DNA from: Tichowtungia sp964398915
Lineage (GTDB): Bacteria; Verrucomicrobiota; Kiritimatiellia; Kiritimatiellales; Tichowtungiaceae
Assembly: GCA_964398915.1 (NCBI GenBank)
Contig: CAYNOR010000003.1
Span: 124,001-188,000 of the forward strand
Reading direction: 5' to 3'
Length of the DNA: 64,000 bases
Shown here: positions 34,220-42,251 of the stretch, one piece after another
How positions within the stretch are numbered: position 1 is the first letter of the stretch
Layout: every line of letters begins with the position of its first letter
Notes under the pieces: model-generated
Database searches by the model: none
Told to the model about the DNA's origin: nothing
What the model saw: the letters and a program-made list of their open reading frames with translations, nothing else
Position numbers and translations under genes: made by a program

Positions 34220-35995
34220 TCACCCTTCACACGACAGGCAGGTGTTTTCTTTGTCATAGTCGAGCATGATTTCGCGGGGCTTCTGCTCCGACACGACATC
34301 GGCGCGTTTGATTGCCTCGCTGCGGACATAATAGAGGCTTTTCAGCCCTTTTTTCCAAGCCAGCATGTGGATGTTATGCAGTTCCTGTTTGCTGACCAGT
34401 GCGGGGAAGAAAAGGTTTACGCTTTGCGACTGGCAGACGTACTGCTGACGGTCGGCGGCAAAGTCGATCACCCAGCGCTGGTCGATCTCCAGCGCGGTTT
34501 TGAAAACGTCGCGTTCCCAGTCGGTCAGGAAGTCGAGATGCTGAGAACTGCCGCCCTGCGTGATGATGGATTTCCAAACCTCGGAATTATTCTGCCCGTG
34601 GCGTTCGAGCGCTTCTTCGAGATATTTATTTTTCATCAGCGCCGAGCCGCTTTTGGTTTTCTGCGTGTAGGCGTTGGCGCGGAACGGTTCAATCGACGGG
34701 CTGGTATTGCCGCAGATGATCGAACTGCTGGCGTTCGGTGCGATGGATAGAAGATGCGCATTGCGGATGCCGTAACCGGCTGCATCCGGACATTCACCGC
34801 GTTCGGCGGCGAGCTGCCGGGTTGCCGCGACCGCCTGTTCCTTGATGTGTTTAAACATCTGCATGTTGAGCCCCTTGGCGATCGCGCTTTCAAACGGGAT
34901 GCTGTGCGCCTGCAAATACGCATGGAAGCCCATGGCGCCGAGTCCGATGCTTCGCTCGCGCTGCGCTGAAAAGCGGGCGCGGCCGATTTCGTCCGGCGCG
35001 TTCTGAATAAACGATTCGATCACGTTATCGAGAAAGCGGACGAGGTCGGCGATAAAGTGAGGATGCTCTTTCCATTCGTCGTAGGTTTCTAGATTGACCG
35101 AACTCAGACAGCAGACCGCCGTGCGCTCTTCGTTGGTCGGCAGGGTGATTTCACTGCACAGATTTGACTGGTGAACGCGCAGGCCGAGCTTTTTCTGGAA
35201 TTCGGGCAGGGCATCGTTGACGGCTTTGTCGAACAAAATATAGGGCTCGCCGGTTTCAATGCGGTTTTGAATGAGCTTCACCCAGATCGTCTTGGCGGAA
35301 ACTGTCTTTTTCACTTCCTTGGTGTGCGGATCAATCAGATTGAAGCTGTCGTCGAAGCCGGGAATGCGCGTCGCCTGATCAATCAGATTCATAAACTCTT
35401 CGGTCAGCACAACACCGTGGTGCAGATTGGTCGACTTGCGGTTTACGTCGCCGCCGGTCGGCTTGCGCACGTCGAGAAACTCTTCGATTTCGGGATGGTT
35501 GATCGGCAGATACGCCGCATATGAGCCGCGTCTTGTCACACCCTGACTGAACGCCAGCATTTCGGCGTCGACCACTTTCAGAAAAGGAATCACGCCGGTC
35601 GATTCAGAGCCGTGCGACGTTTTGGAGCCGCAGGCGCGGACGTCGCCCCAGTAGCCGCCGACGCCGCCGCCGAATGACGAAAGCCATGCTGTTTCGGTGT
35701 AGTGACCGGTAATGCCGCCGCGGCTGTCGGGTACATAATTCAGAAAGCAGGAGATCGGCAGACCTCGGTTGGTTCCGCCGTTGGTCAGAATCGGCGTGGA
35801 AAACATAAACCAGAGCATGCTGGCGTAGTCGTAAATCCGCTGGGCCATGGCATCGTCGTCGGAAAAAGCGGCGGCGGCGCGGGCGAAGGCTTCCTGCGGG
35901 CTTTTTTCGCCGGGGAGCATGTATCGGCTTTCAAGAGTCTTGCGGCCGAATTCAGTCATCAGACTGTCGCGGGAGATTTCAATTTTTATGTCCAT
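34220..35995 (-). CDS. nrdA: Ribonucleotide reductase alpha subunit (class I)
   Basis: NrdA is the catalytic subunit that reduces ribonucleoside diphosphates. 591 residues start at MDIKIEISRD. Seen are PISCFLNYV (substrate-side cysteine), SSFGGGVGGYWGDVR, NLCSEITLP (thiyl radical cysteine) and SIAPNASSSIICGNTSPSIEP. The C-terminal TCLSCEG is the redox pair that re-reduces the active site. The protein begins directly at the barrel-preceding domain without an ATP-cone, so overall activity control by dATP is probably absent. A possible NrdR box pair lies about 90-135 bp upstream. Confidence 0.95.
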   Translation of the reverse strand: MDIKIEISRDSLMTEFGRKTLESRYMLPGEKSPQEAFARAAAAFSDDDAMAQRIYDYASMLWFMFSTPILTNGGTNRGLPISCFLNYVPDSRGGITGHYTETAWLSSFGGGVGGYWGDVRACGSKTSHGSESTGVIPFLKVVDAEMLAFSQGVTRRGSYAAYLPINHPEIEEFLDVRKPTGGDVNRKSTNLHHGVVLTEEFMNLIDQATRIPGFDDSFNLIDPHTKEVKKTVSAKTIWVKLIQNRIETGEPYILFDKAVNDALPEFQKKLGLRVHQSNLCSEITLPTNEERTAVCCLSSVNLETYDEWKEHPHFIADLVRFLDNVIESFIQNAPDEIGRARFSAQRERSIGLGAMGFHAYLQAHSIPFESAIAKGLNMQMFKHIKEQAVAATRQLAAERGECPDAAGYGIRNAHLLSIAPNASSSIICGNTSPSIEPFRANAYTQKTKSGSALMKNKYLEEALERHGQNNSEVWKSIITQGGSSQHLDFLTDWERDVFKTALEIDQRWVIDFAADRQQYVCQSQSVNLFFPALVSKQELHNIHMLAWKKGLKSLYYVRSEAIKRADVVSEQKPREIMLDYDKENTCLSCEG

Positions 35996-36083
35996 CAGCG
36001 CCTCGCTTGTTAATAAACTGTTAGTAATATGCTCATCAATGTCGCGTTTATCGCACTGATACCGAAAGGCCTGCAAGAGAAAA

Positions 36084-36132
36084 AGCACAATATGTTGGGT
36101 GTGATCGGACAATGTGGCACAAAATAAGGGAT
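36084..36132 (-). promoter_or_regulatory. Candidate NrdR box pair upstream of nrdA
   Basis: GCACAATATGTTGGGT (36085-36100) resembles the NrdR consensus ACACWATATWTWGTGT. A weaker copy, GCACAAAATAAGGGAT, begins exactly 32 bp away at 36117, the spacing typical for NrdR. The region also serves as the upstream side of tatD. Confidence 0.45.
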
Positions 36133-36145
36133 ATATATGCCGTGC

Positions 36146-36174
36146 TTGTCATAGACGTTATCCGGCTGTATTTT
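36146..36174 (+). promoter_or_regulatory. Candidate tatD promoter adjacent to the start codon
   Basis: TTGTCA (36146-36151), a 17-nt spacer and TATTTT (36169-36174). The expected transcription start falls on ATG 36181, which has no good ribosome site, so translation is probably leaderless. Confidence 0.5.
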
Positions 36175-36180
36175 CAGGGT

Positions 36181-37137
36181 ATGAAACTGTTTGATGCCCA
36201 TTGCCACCTGCAGGATGTTCCGGACATTGAAATTGAAAGCCTCATGGCCCGTGCAGTTTCGGCCGGTGTGGAGCGAATGGTCTGTTGCGGCACTTCTTCC
36301 AAGGATTGGAACCGTGTTCTTCAGCTGGCGGCGGAGTATCCGCAGATCATTCCAATGATAGGCATACATCCCTGGTTCGTTCCAATGATTGGACCCGAAG
36401 CGAGGCGAGAGAGGCCTCGTCGCTCCGACGAGGCAGCGACCGGTCAGGGAGCGGCAATTCACCCTTGGTTTGTATCCGGACAGTGGAAGGAGCATTTCCA
36501 AACCTTGGAAAAACTGTTGAGGAAACATCCGGAGGCGGGGATCGGTGAGACAGGGCTGGATTTCCACAAACAGTTTACGAACCGTACGGAGCAGGAGTCC
36601 TGTTTCGCGGCGCATCTTGAGCTGGCACGCGAAATGAACCGCCCGGTGGCGGTGCATTGCGTCAACGCCTGGGGACGGCTGGTTGAGCTTTTACGCGAAC
36701 ATCCGGCGCCGCGTGTTCTGCTGCATGCTTTCGGCGGCGCGGCGGAACTGATTCCTGAACTGATCAAACTGAATTGCTGGTTTTCGTTCTGCGGATCGGT
36801 AACGAATCAGAGTGCTCGGCGGGTCAGGGCGGCGGCAGCTGCCGTGCCGGAGAACCGTTTGCTGGTTGAAACCGATTCGCCGGATTTCACGCCTGCGGGG
36901 TGCGAACCGCCGAATGAACCGGCCAATCTGGTGCATATTGTCCGTGCTATTGCCGGACTGCGCGGCATTCCGGCAGAGATTCTGGCGGACACCGTGCAGA
37001 AAAACGGGAACGAGCTGAATTCTTATTCCTGCCGCATTTACCGAACACCGCGCGATTATGGCGGCGACGGTGCTAAACAGTCCGAAAGCGGTTGCGATGA
37101 GTGTGTTTGTGGTTCGGGCTTTTGTCCTGATTTTTGA
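36181..37137 (+). CDS. TatD-family metal-dependent hydrolase, altered
   Basis: A TatD-type deoxyribonuclease/hydrolase (318 residues) starting MKLFDAHCHLQD with the metal-binding HCH. GETGLDFH, AVHC, LHAFGG and ETDSPDFTP complete the metal/active site. Two oddities are visible. After IGIHPWFV a 31-residue insert (PMIGPEARRERPRRS...) repeats IHPWFV and is built on a hairpin at 36414-36434. After NGNEL the usual helix is replaced by a cysteine-containing tail read out of frame through an ORF6N remnant. The catalytic residues are intact, but the function may be impaired. TatD here may also be called YcfH-like. Confidence 0.85.
   Translation: MKLFDAHCHLQDVPDIEIESLMARAVSAGVERMVCCGTSSKDWNRVLQLAAEYPQIIPMIGIHPWFVPMIGPEARRERPRRSDEAATGQGAAIHPWFVSGQWKEHFQTLEKLLRKHPEAGIGETGLDFHKQFTNRTEQESCFAAHLELAREMNRPVAVHCVNAWGRLVELLREHPAPRVLLHAFGGAAELIPELIKLNCWFSFCGSVTNQSARRVRAAAAAVPENRLLVETDSPDFTPAGCEPPNEPANLVHIVRAIAGLRGIPAEILADTVQKNGNELNSYSCRIYRTPRDYGGDGAKQSESGCDECVCGSGFCPDF
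36414..36434. repeat. Perfect 9+3+9 hairpin in the tatD insert
   Basis: Arms GCCTCGTCG and CGACGAGGC flank CTC. The hairpin sits in a 93-bp in-frame insert bounded by duplicated IHPWFV codons. Confidence 0.7.
37019..37126 (+). pseudogene. ORF6N-domain gene remnant
   Basis: In the frame beginning ATT 37019 the translation contains PAAFTEHRAIMAATVLNSPKA and VAMSVFVVRAFV, the conserved end of phage-type ORF6N/antirepressor domains. Only this part survives and no start is present. It overlaps the tatD 3' end in another frame and appears to have replaced the original tatD terminus. Confidence 0.72.
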
Positions 37138-37210
37138 CCGGCCTGGCCGGCTATCTGTCCATCTGATATTTTATCCTGCCGTGGTGGAGTGAAAGATTGT
37201 CCGGGGATGA

Positions 37211-38371
37211 TCAGCCTTGACCGTACCGTCGGCGGTATTCTCGAGGCGTTATGCCGGTTTGTGCTTTAAAGTAACGGGATACATGCTCAACTCCTTCAAA
37301 ACCGAGCTGTTCAGCTATCTCGGCAACTGTCCGGGTGCTTCCCAGCAGTTGCCGGGTGAAAAGATCGACACGAACACGGCGGATTTCAGCATAAATAGAT
37401 ATCCCCAGATTTTTACGGAATCGTTTTTCCAGCACCCGCCGGGAAAGTCCGGATGCCATTGCCGTGTCTTTGACACACACCGGCATCTGTGCGTGTTCGC
37501 GGATAAACCGGATAGCCTTGGCCAGTGCCGGATCTTCGGTGTTGATAAAGTCGGTTGAAAGCCGCCCGACACAGTAGTTCGGCTCGACCACAATATCCGG
37601 TTTAAGCGAGGTCACTCTTCGGTTTTCAAGCAGATGAACGATCCGCTTAACCGCTTCAAACCCGCACTGCTCGGCGGTATTGGCAACGCTGGAAAGCGGA
37701 ACGGGAGCGAGATCACACAGCAGCTCATCATCATCCACGCCGATCACACCGATTTCGTCGGGAACCCGGATTCCGCAGGAAACACACAGTTCCACCAATT
37801 CCCTCCCGCGTTCGTCCGCACAGGCCATAATTCCCGTTGGTAACGGAAGTTTATTCAGCCAAATCAGCAGGCGTACTTTTTCATCGCTGGGAGAGTTCGA
37901 TTTCCCTGTATAAACAGCGGGCTCAAATCCCTCTTCTCTCAACCGTTCGCTGAATCCGGCCAACCGGTCGTCAGACCAGAACATGTCGTTATACCCGCAA
38001 AAAGCAAACTGCCGGAATCCGCAGCGAAGAAGGTGTTCTGCAGCAACCCGCCCAATGGCTTGATGATCCGTCACCAGATTGATGACATTCTCGATTCCCC
38101 GGCGGTTGTACGGACTGACCACGATCGGAATCTTTAATTCAAGCAGATCGTCCATATTCCTGTGCTCAATCAGGATCATCCCGTCAACCTTGCTTTCCTG
38201 AATAAACTCAACCAGCGAATAATGATCCCGGCGCTCCCAAAACGGTGGCAATTGGAAGAATTGGACCGGCCTTGTCGTATGAATATAGCGAGCCATTCCT
38301 CGCATCAGAGCCCGGTCATAGCCGCGGGCGGGATCCATTAAAATCATTATACGGGGTATTGAACGTTCCAT
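37211..38371 (-). CDS. XylR-like transcriptional regulator (LacI-type sensor + AraC HTH)
   Basis: A 386-residue regulator. Residues 6-270 form a periplasmic-binding-like sensor (LVTDHQAIGRVAAEHLLRCGF, GVIGVDDDELLCDLAPVPLSSV), the arrangement of XylR-type proteins. Residues 286-383 are an AraC-type DNA-binding domain ending AEIAEQLGFEGVEHVSRYFKA and TPREYRRRYG. It is divergent from the URO-D gene at 38499, with a strong dyad at the regulator's own start, so it probably controls that gene and itself. The ligand is likely a sugar or related small molecule (inference). Confidence 0.9.
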   Translation of the reverse strand: MERSIPRIMILMDPARGYDRALMRGMARYIHTTRPVQFFQLPPFWERRDHYSLVEFIQESKVDGMILIEHRNMDDLLELKIPIVVSPYNRRGIENVINLVTDHQAIGRVAAEHLLRCGFRQFAFCGYNDMFWSDDRLAGFSERLREEGFEPAVYTGKSNSPSDEKVRLLIWLNKLPLPTGIMACADERGRELVELCVSCGIRVPDEIGVIGVDDDELLCDLAPVPLSSVANTAEQCGFEAVKRIVHLLENRRVTSLKPDIVVEPNYCVGRLSTDFINTEDPALAKAIRFIREHAQMPVCVKDTAMASGLSRRVLEKRFRKNLGISIYAEIRRVRVDLFTRQLLGSTRTVAEIAEQLGFEGVEHVSRYFKAQTGITPREYRRRYGQG

Positions 38372-38376
38372 ATTCC

Positions 38377-38403
38377 AACCAACCTTGCGTTCGCAAATTG
38401 GTT
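38377..38403. promoter_or_regulatory. Candidate operator of the XylR-like regulator
   Basis: A 12-bp dyad TTGCGTTCGCAA (38385-38396) lies between AACCAA and TTGGTT, just 5' of the regulator start and within the divergent promoter region. Confidence 0.55.
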
Positions 38404-38498
38404 AAATGTTAACGCGAAGTGGCGTTGCCTGCAAGGGTGTATTGCGGCATTCTTCCCGCAGTTCAGATCGCTTAATTTAACAAATGGAGGCTGATATG

Positions 38499-39638
38499 AT
38501 GACATCTCGCGAGCGGGTAATGAGCGCCGTCAACCGGAGTGGATATGACCGCATTCCTGTCAAACATGAAGGGACTCCTGAAATTGACCGGATGCTGATG
38601 AACTATTTCGGATTGGCTAACCACGAACAGCTGTTGCGTGTGCTGGGCAGTGACTTTCGTTACGTCGAGCCGGTCTACATCGGCCCGGAACTTCGCACCT
38701 TCCCCGACGGTAGCATCGAGGGCTATTTCGGCGAACGCTATAAATATGTGAATTTTGACGGTGGAAAATATCTGGAAGCCAGCTATCTGCCGTATGCCGG
38801 AATCGAAACGCTTGATGAGCTCGACCGCTCTCATTTTCCTTCTGCCGCCTGGTTTGATTATTCCACCATCCGACCGCAATGCGAGAAACAGGCTGAACAG
38901 GGCTTGGTAATCTGTTGCGGAACTGCCGGCGACATGGATTTCATCAACAGCATCGCCCGCTGCCGGGGTACCGAACAGGTGCTGATGGATCTGATTGAAG
39001 ATAATGAAGTGTATTTGGCGATCATGGATGCCCGCTTTGAGTTTTTTTATGAACAGCACCGCAGCATGCTTGAGGCCGCCGGAGGATTGATTGACTTTGC
39101 GCATGTCGGCGACGACCTTGGCAACCAGGCCGGCCCAATGATCGGCCCGGAACTTTTTGAACGCCACTTTGCTGCTAAATATAAAAAATATTTTGAGATG
39201 GTTCATACCTACGGAGCCCGCAGTAAAATGCATATGTGCGGCTGTGTGAACGCCTTTCTGCCGCGTCTGATCGAACTGGGTCTGGATGTCTATGATGTTG
39301 TTCAACCGACCACTCCGGAAATGGATATCGCGGTGCTCAAGGAAAAATATGGCCGCGAACTGCTTTTCTGCGGAACCGTTTGTGTTCAGTCCACGATCGC
39401 CTTCGGGACTCCTGCTGACGTTGAATATGAAGTTAAACGCCGCCTTGAACTGTTCAAAGACGGCGGGCTTTTTCTCGGACCGACCCACGCCATTCAGGTT
39501 GGATCTCCGCTTGAAAACATTCTGACGCTTTATCGTGCGGCGGGATCGCTCACCGAGAAAAAGGACATAGGCCGGGACATTCTCTCCATCCAAGATCTCG
39601 CCGACCAAGGCAAAATCAGTATGTCTAAACTTTTTTAG
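38499..39638 (+). CDS. Uroporphyrinogen decarboxylase/methyltransferase (URO-D/MtaA) family protein
   Basis: About 379 residues starting MTSRERVMSAVNRSGYDRIPV, the usual opening of URO-D superfamily proteins. Other family features are HFAAKYKKYFEMVHTYGARSKMH and the MHMCGCVNAFLPRLIELG segment, with H-x-C metal-type residues as in cobalamin methyltransferases rather than haem enzymes. The partner regulator suggests a catabolic methyl or sugar-related role, but the substrate is unknown. GGAGG is 8 nt before ATG 38499; ATG 38496 is the alternative. Confidence 0.82.
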   Translation: MTSRERVMSAVNRSGYDRIPVKHEGTPEIDRMLMNYFGLANHEQLLRVLGSDFRYVEPVYIGPELRTFPDGSIEGYFGERYKYVNFDGGKYLEASYLPYAGIETLDELDRSHFPSAAWFDYSTIRPQCEKQAEQGLVICCGTAGDMDFINSIARCRGTEQVLMDLIEDNEVYLAIMDARFEFFYEQHRSMLEAAGGLIDFAHVGDDLGNQAGPMIGPELFERHFAAKYKKYFEMVHTYGARSKMHMCGCVNAFLPRLIELGLDVYDVVQPTTPEMDIAVLKEKYGRELLFCGTVCVQSTIAFGTPADVEYEVKRRLELFKDGGLFLGPTHAIQVGSPLENILTLYRAAGSLTEKKDIGRDILSIQDLADQGKISMSKLF

Positions 39639-40133
39639 GAGTGAACGGTATCAAGCTCGTTCATCGGCCATGATTCCTGAGCCGACAAAATTAACCTGAA
39701 AAATATTCTAACCACAGACTACCCGGCGCAGCAAAGCCGCAACCAAAAATTTTATCCGCAGATGAACGCCGATTATCGCAGATGAGAGGTCCGTTAATTT
39801 TTAATCTGCGGAAATCTGCGGAAAAAACTGTTGAGTAGAAAATGTCGTCAGGTAAACAAGAAATCAGTGGATAATCGGAGTTAACGTAATGTGTATTGTT
39901 TTTGATCAATACGACTCAGATTGATTCCGTATAAGCAGGAACCGATTCTCCGTGTTTTTCTTCCTGTATTCCGTGGTTCAACCAATACGAATCAAGTTGA
40001 TGGTGTTATTATTCCTCGCAGAGGGGCGGAGGACGCAGAGGGTGACCACGCCTGAAGAGTGGATGGAATCAGAAATGATTATACGGAACCAAATTGACTT
40101 GTATTGATTGAATTCTTTTACGTTTCTTTCGTA
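39639..40133. other. Repeat-rich intergenic region
   Basis: No gene is visible. It contains a 116-bp dispersed repeat (39730-39845) and three copies of a 27-30 bp motif around CAATACGACTCAGATTGATT at 39906-39932, 39979-40003 and, inverted, 40081-40110. Another copy lies at 47518-47545. Confidence 0.5.
39730..39845. repeat. Dispersed stem-loop repeat, copy 1
   Basis: It shares with 47391-47514 the order GCAAAGCCGC, TTTATCCGCAGATGAACGCC, GATTATCGCAGATGAGAG, TTTTTAATCTGCGG and GTTGAGTA. CCGCAGAT and ATCTGCGG are complementary, so the unit folds as a hairpin. Confidence 0.7.
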
Positions 40134-40793
40134 TTATTCACATCCGCAAGTGGTTGTCCGGCGAGCCTTGCGGCGTCGATGAATGATGATGTAGACGATG
40201 ACGATCACGGCGCATCCCGCAACAGCCAGAATTGTGGCTTCGCGAGAGTATTTTTCAATCAACTCACGATTCTGTCCGGCGACGTAGCCGATGACGGTTA
40301 GAATGGTCATCCAGATGCCGGCGCCCAGGCCGGTCCAGAAAAGGAAATGAGCCATATTCATCCGGGCGATGCCTGCCGGGAGCGAAATATATTGCCGGAT
40401 CACCGGGATCAGCCGTCCGGTAAATGTGCTGATTTCCCCGTGGCTTCGGAAGAATTTTTCACCTTTTTCAAAATTCTTTTCCGAGATCAGGAGGTATTTA
40501 CCCCACTTGAGCAGGAGAGGGCGGCCAAGTATCAGGGCTAGATAGTAATTGAAAAGAGCGCCAAGCCAGCTGCCGATAATACCCATGGCGATGGCGATCC
40601 AGAGATTCATTTCATGTCCTGCGACATACGACGCGGAGTTTAAATAGGCAGGGGAGGCCAGATAGCCTGCCGGAATCATGACGACCTCACTGGGAAACGG
40701 GAAGCAGGAGCTTTCCAAAAACATCATCACGACAATTCCGACATATCCCCACTGACCGACAATTCCGACAATCCAATCAATGATTTGTTCCAT
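40134..40793 (-). CDS. DedA family membrane protein
   Basis: A 219-residue inner-membrane protein of the DedA/SNARE-associated family, whose members act in lipid carrier or polyprenyl phosphate transport. Conserved segments are ESSCFPFPSEVVMIPAGYL, GSWLGALFNYYLALILG and GRLIPVIRQYISLPAGIARM (re-entrant and amphipathic helix motifs). About five hydrophobic segments are present. The C-terminus is basic with a final CGCE. No operon partner is evident. Confidence 0.92.
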   Translation of the reverse strand: MEQIIDWIVGIVGQWGYVGIVVMMFLESSCFPFPSEVVMIPAGYLASPAYLNSASYVAGHEMNLWIAIAMGIIGSWLGALFNYYLALILGRPLLLKWGKYLLISEKNFEKGEKFFRSHGEISTFTGRLIPVIRQYISLPAGIARMNMAHFLFWTGLGAGIWMTILTVIGYVAGQNRELIEKYSREATILAVAGCAVIVIVYIIIHRRRKARRTTTCGCE

Positions 40794-40945
40794 AGGTTAA
40801 CGCGCTCCTGATTTTTAAAGTGGTGATTTTGCTTAGACCTGATAAAAAACCAACACTAAATTCCATCAAAAGAGAGATTATCCGATTCCTCTTTTGACGA
40901 AGCTGAGTAAAACGGTTAGTTTTCGATACAACAAGGAGCTGAAAC

Positions 40946-41194
40946 ATGAGCGATGCTGAAATTCTGGATGCAGTAGAAAAAGTAATGGCCGCAGAAGTGA
41001 ACCCTGCGCTGGCCGGACACGGCGGCGGCGCGAAGATCGTAACCGTCAAAGACGGCAAAGTTTATGTGGAATTGCAGGGCGGCTGCCGCGGTTGCATGGG
41101 CGCGCGCATGACCATGAAAAACGGCATCGAGCGTCTGCTCAAAGAAAAAGTTCCGGCTGTTCTGGAAGTTATTGATGCCACCAATCACGGCTGA
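40946..41194 (+). CDS. NifU C-terminal-like Fe-S scaffold protein
   Basis: An 82-residue protein equivalent to the NifU C-terminal domain (Nfu), which holds and transfers an iron-sulfur cluster. The CxxC motif appears in GGCRGCMGARMTMKNGIERLL. AAGGAGC precedes ATG 40946. It stands alone; the short gene length matches single-domain Nfu proteins. A degenerate gene tail follows immediately. Confidence 0.92.
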   Translation: MSDAEILDAVEKVMAAEVNPALAGHGGGAKIVTVKDGKVYVELQGGCRGCMGARMTMKNGIERLLKEKVPAVLEVIDATNHG

Positions 41195-41197
41195 GTG

Positions 41198-41289
41198 TGA
41201 CGGAGGTGGATTCGCTTAAGGCTCAGGCTGTTCGGGATATCCGGCCATGGACTGATGATTACAGCAGTCTGCTGAGTGTGATGAAATAG
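41198..41289 (+). pseudogene. Spermidine synthase-like C-terminal remnant
   Basis: A frame ending at TAG 41287 encodes the tail VRDIRPWTDDYSSLLSVMK, resembling the WTDDFxxLL-type terminus of fused spermidine synthase proteins. There is no upstream domain and no start. It overlaps the end of the Nfu gene in another frame. Confidence 0.45.
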
Positions 41290-41566
41290 GTGAGAACGTC
41301 TTTTGTAGCCGGGGTCGGTGACCTCAGAGAATCGGCGAGGCCACCGTCCGCACCCACAGATGAGATAAAGAATTAGTTTTTTTTAATACCACCTTCAATA
41401 AGGTGTTATCCTCTTTCTATCCACGGTTTTTAGCTCGCAAGGCGCAAAGGTCGCAGAGCAGGTACCGGTTTAAATTCTCTGCGTTCTCAGCGGCTTGCGA
41501 GGAAGATAACGAGACCAACCTGATTTTTGGTATAACCGGGGTCGGTGACCCCGTAAATTCAGGCAA

Positions 41567-41599
41567 TAAAAAACCCCGGTTTAACCGGGGTTTTCCAAG
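41567..41599 (-). terminator. Rho-independent terminator of the PEP-CTERM gene
   Basis: The stem AAACCCCGGTT/AACCGGGGTTT has a short loop. On the minus strand it is followed by a T-run, placed 20 bp after the stop at 41619. Confidence 0.75.
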
Positions 41600-41618
41600 C
41601 CTTATAAAATGGATTGGC

Positions 41619-42203
41619 TTATTTGTCCTGCTGTTTTCGGCGAATCAACCAGGCACCGAATCCACCCATTGCGAAGAGCAGGAACGTCGCCGGTTCAGGA
41701 ACTGCTACCCACGAGTTAGCGGCAACTGTGGACAAATTGTAGGGGTTGTTGCTGCCGAAGCCTGTGCCTTCGGTGCCAGAATCAAAGGCAGTGCTGGCAA
41801 GGTTGTCGAGAATGAGGTAGGAGTACGAGATTGGTGTAGCCGTAAAGATATTTCCATCAGTGGTATTGAACAGTACCGAGTAGATCGGAATGTTATTGGC
41901 CATGCTGGGTTGAGTGGTTTCGATCCCAAATGTCCATGTGAATGAAGGGCCGGACGTGTCAATGAGAACCTTCGTGCTGGAAATGAGATTAGCAGCAAGG
42001 TCAGACGCATTGAATCCTTCTCCTGGATTAGTTCCGGTGGACTGATACAGGCCGAGCATCCAGTTATCTAAAACTGTCTGCCCGTTGAGAGTGAGTACGC
42101 CGCCACTTTGATAAGCACTCCAGTTTGCTTTCCATTCAATTTCAGCAGACTGAGACGCTACAGCAAAAAGAAGCAGGGATGTCGCTATTATTGTTTTTTT
42201 CAT
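41619..42203 (-). CDS. PEP-CTERM sorting domain protein
   Basis: A 194-residue exported protein: signal peptide MKKTIIATSLLLFAVASQSA, a beta-rich middle part of unknown fold, and a C-terminal VPEPATFLLFAMGGFGAWLIRRK, the PEP-CTERM signal. Exosortase would cleave and anchor it at the envelope. The region is more AT-rich than the average of the window. A good hairpin terminator follows it. Confidence 0.85.
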   Translation of the reverse strand: MKKTIIATSLLLFAVASQSAEIEWKANWSAYQSGGVLTLNGQTVLDNWMLGLYQSTGTNPGEGFNASDLAANLISSTKVLIDTSGPSFTWTFGIETTQPSMANNIPIYSVLFNTTDGNIFTATPISYSYLILDNLASTAFDSGTEGTGFGSNNPYNLSTVAANSWVAVPEPATFLLFAMGGFGAWLIRRKQQDK

Positions 42204-42251
42204 TTTTTATCCTTAATCTTAATGTTCTGTTAATTGACCTTACTTTTTTTA

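Noticed and set aside
38472..39608. 378-codon open frame antisense to the URO-D gene
   Set aside because: Shadow of a clearly coding gene with a good ribosome site.
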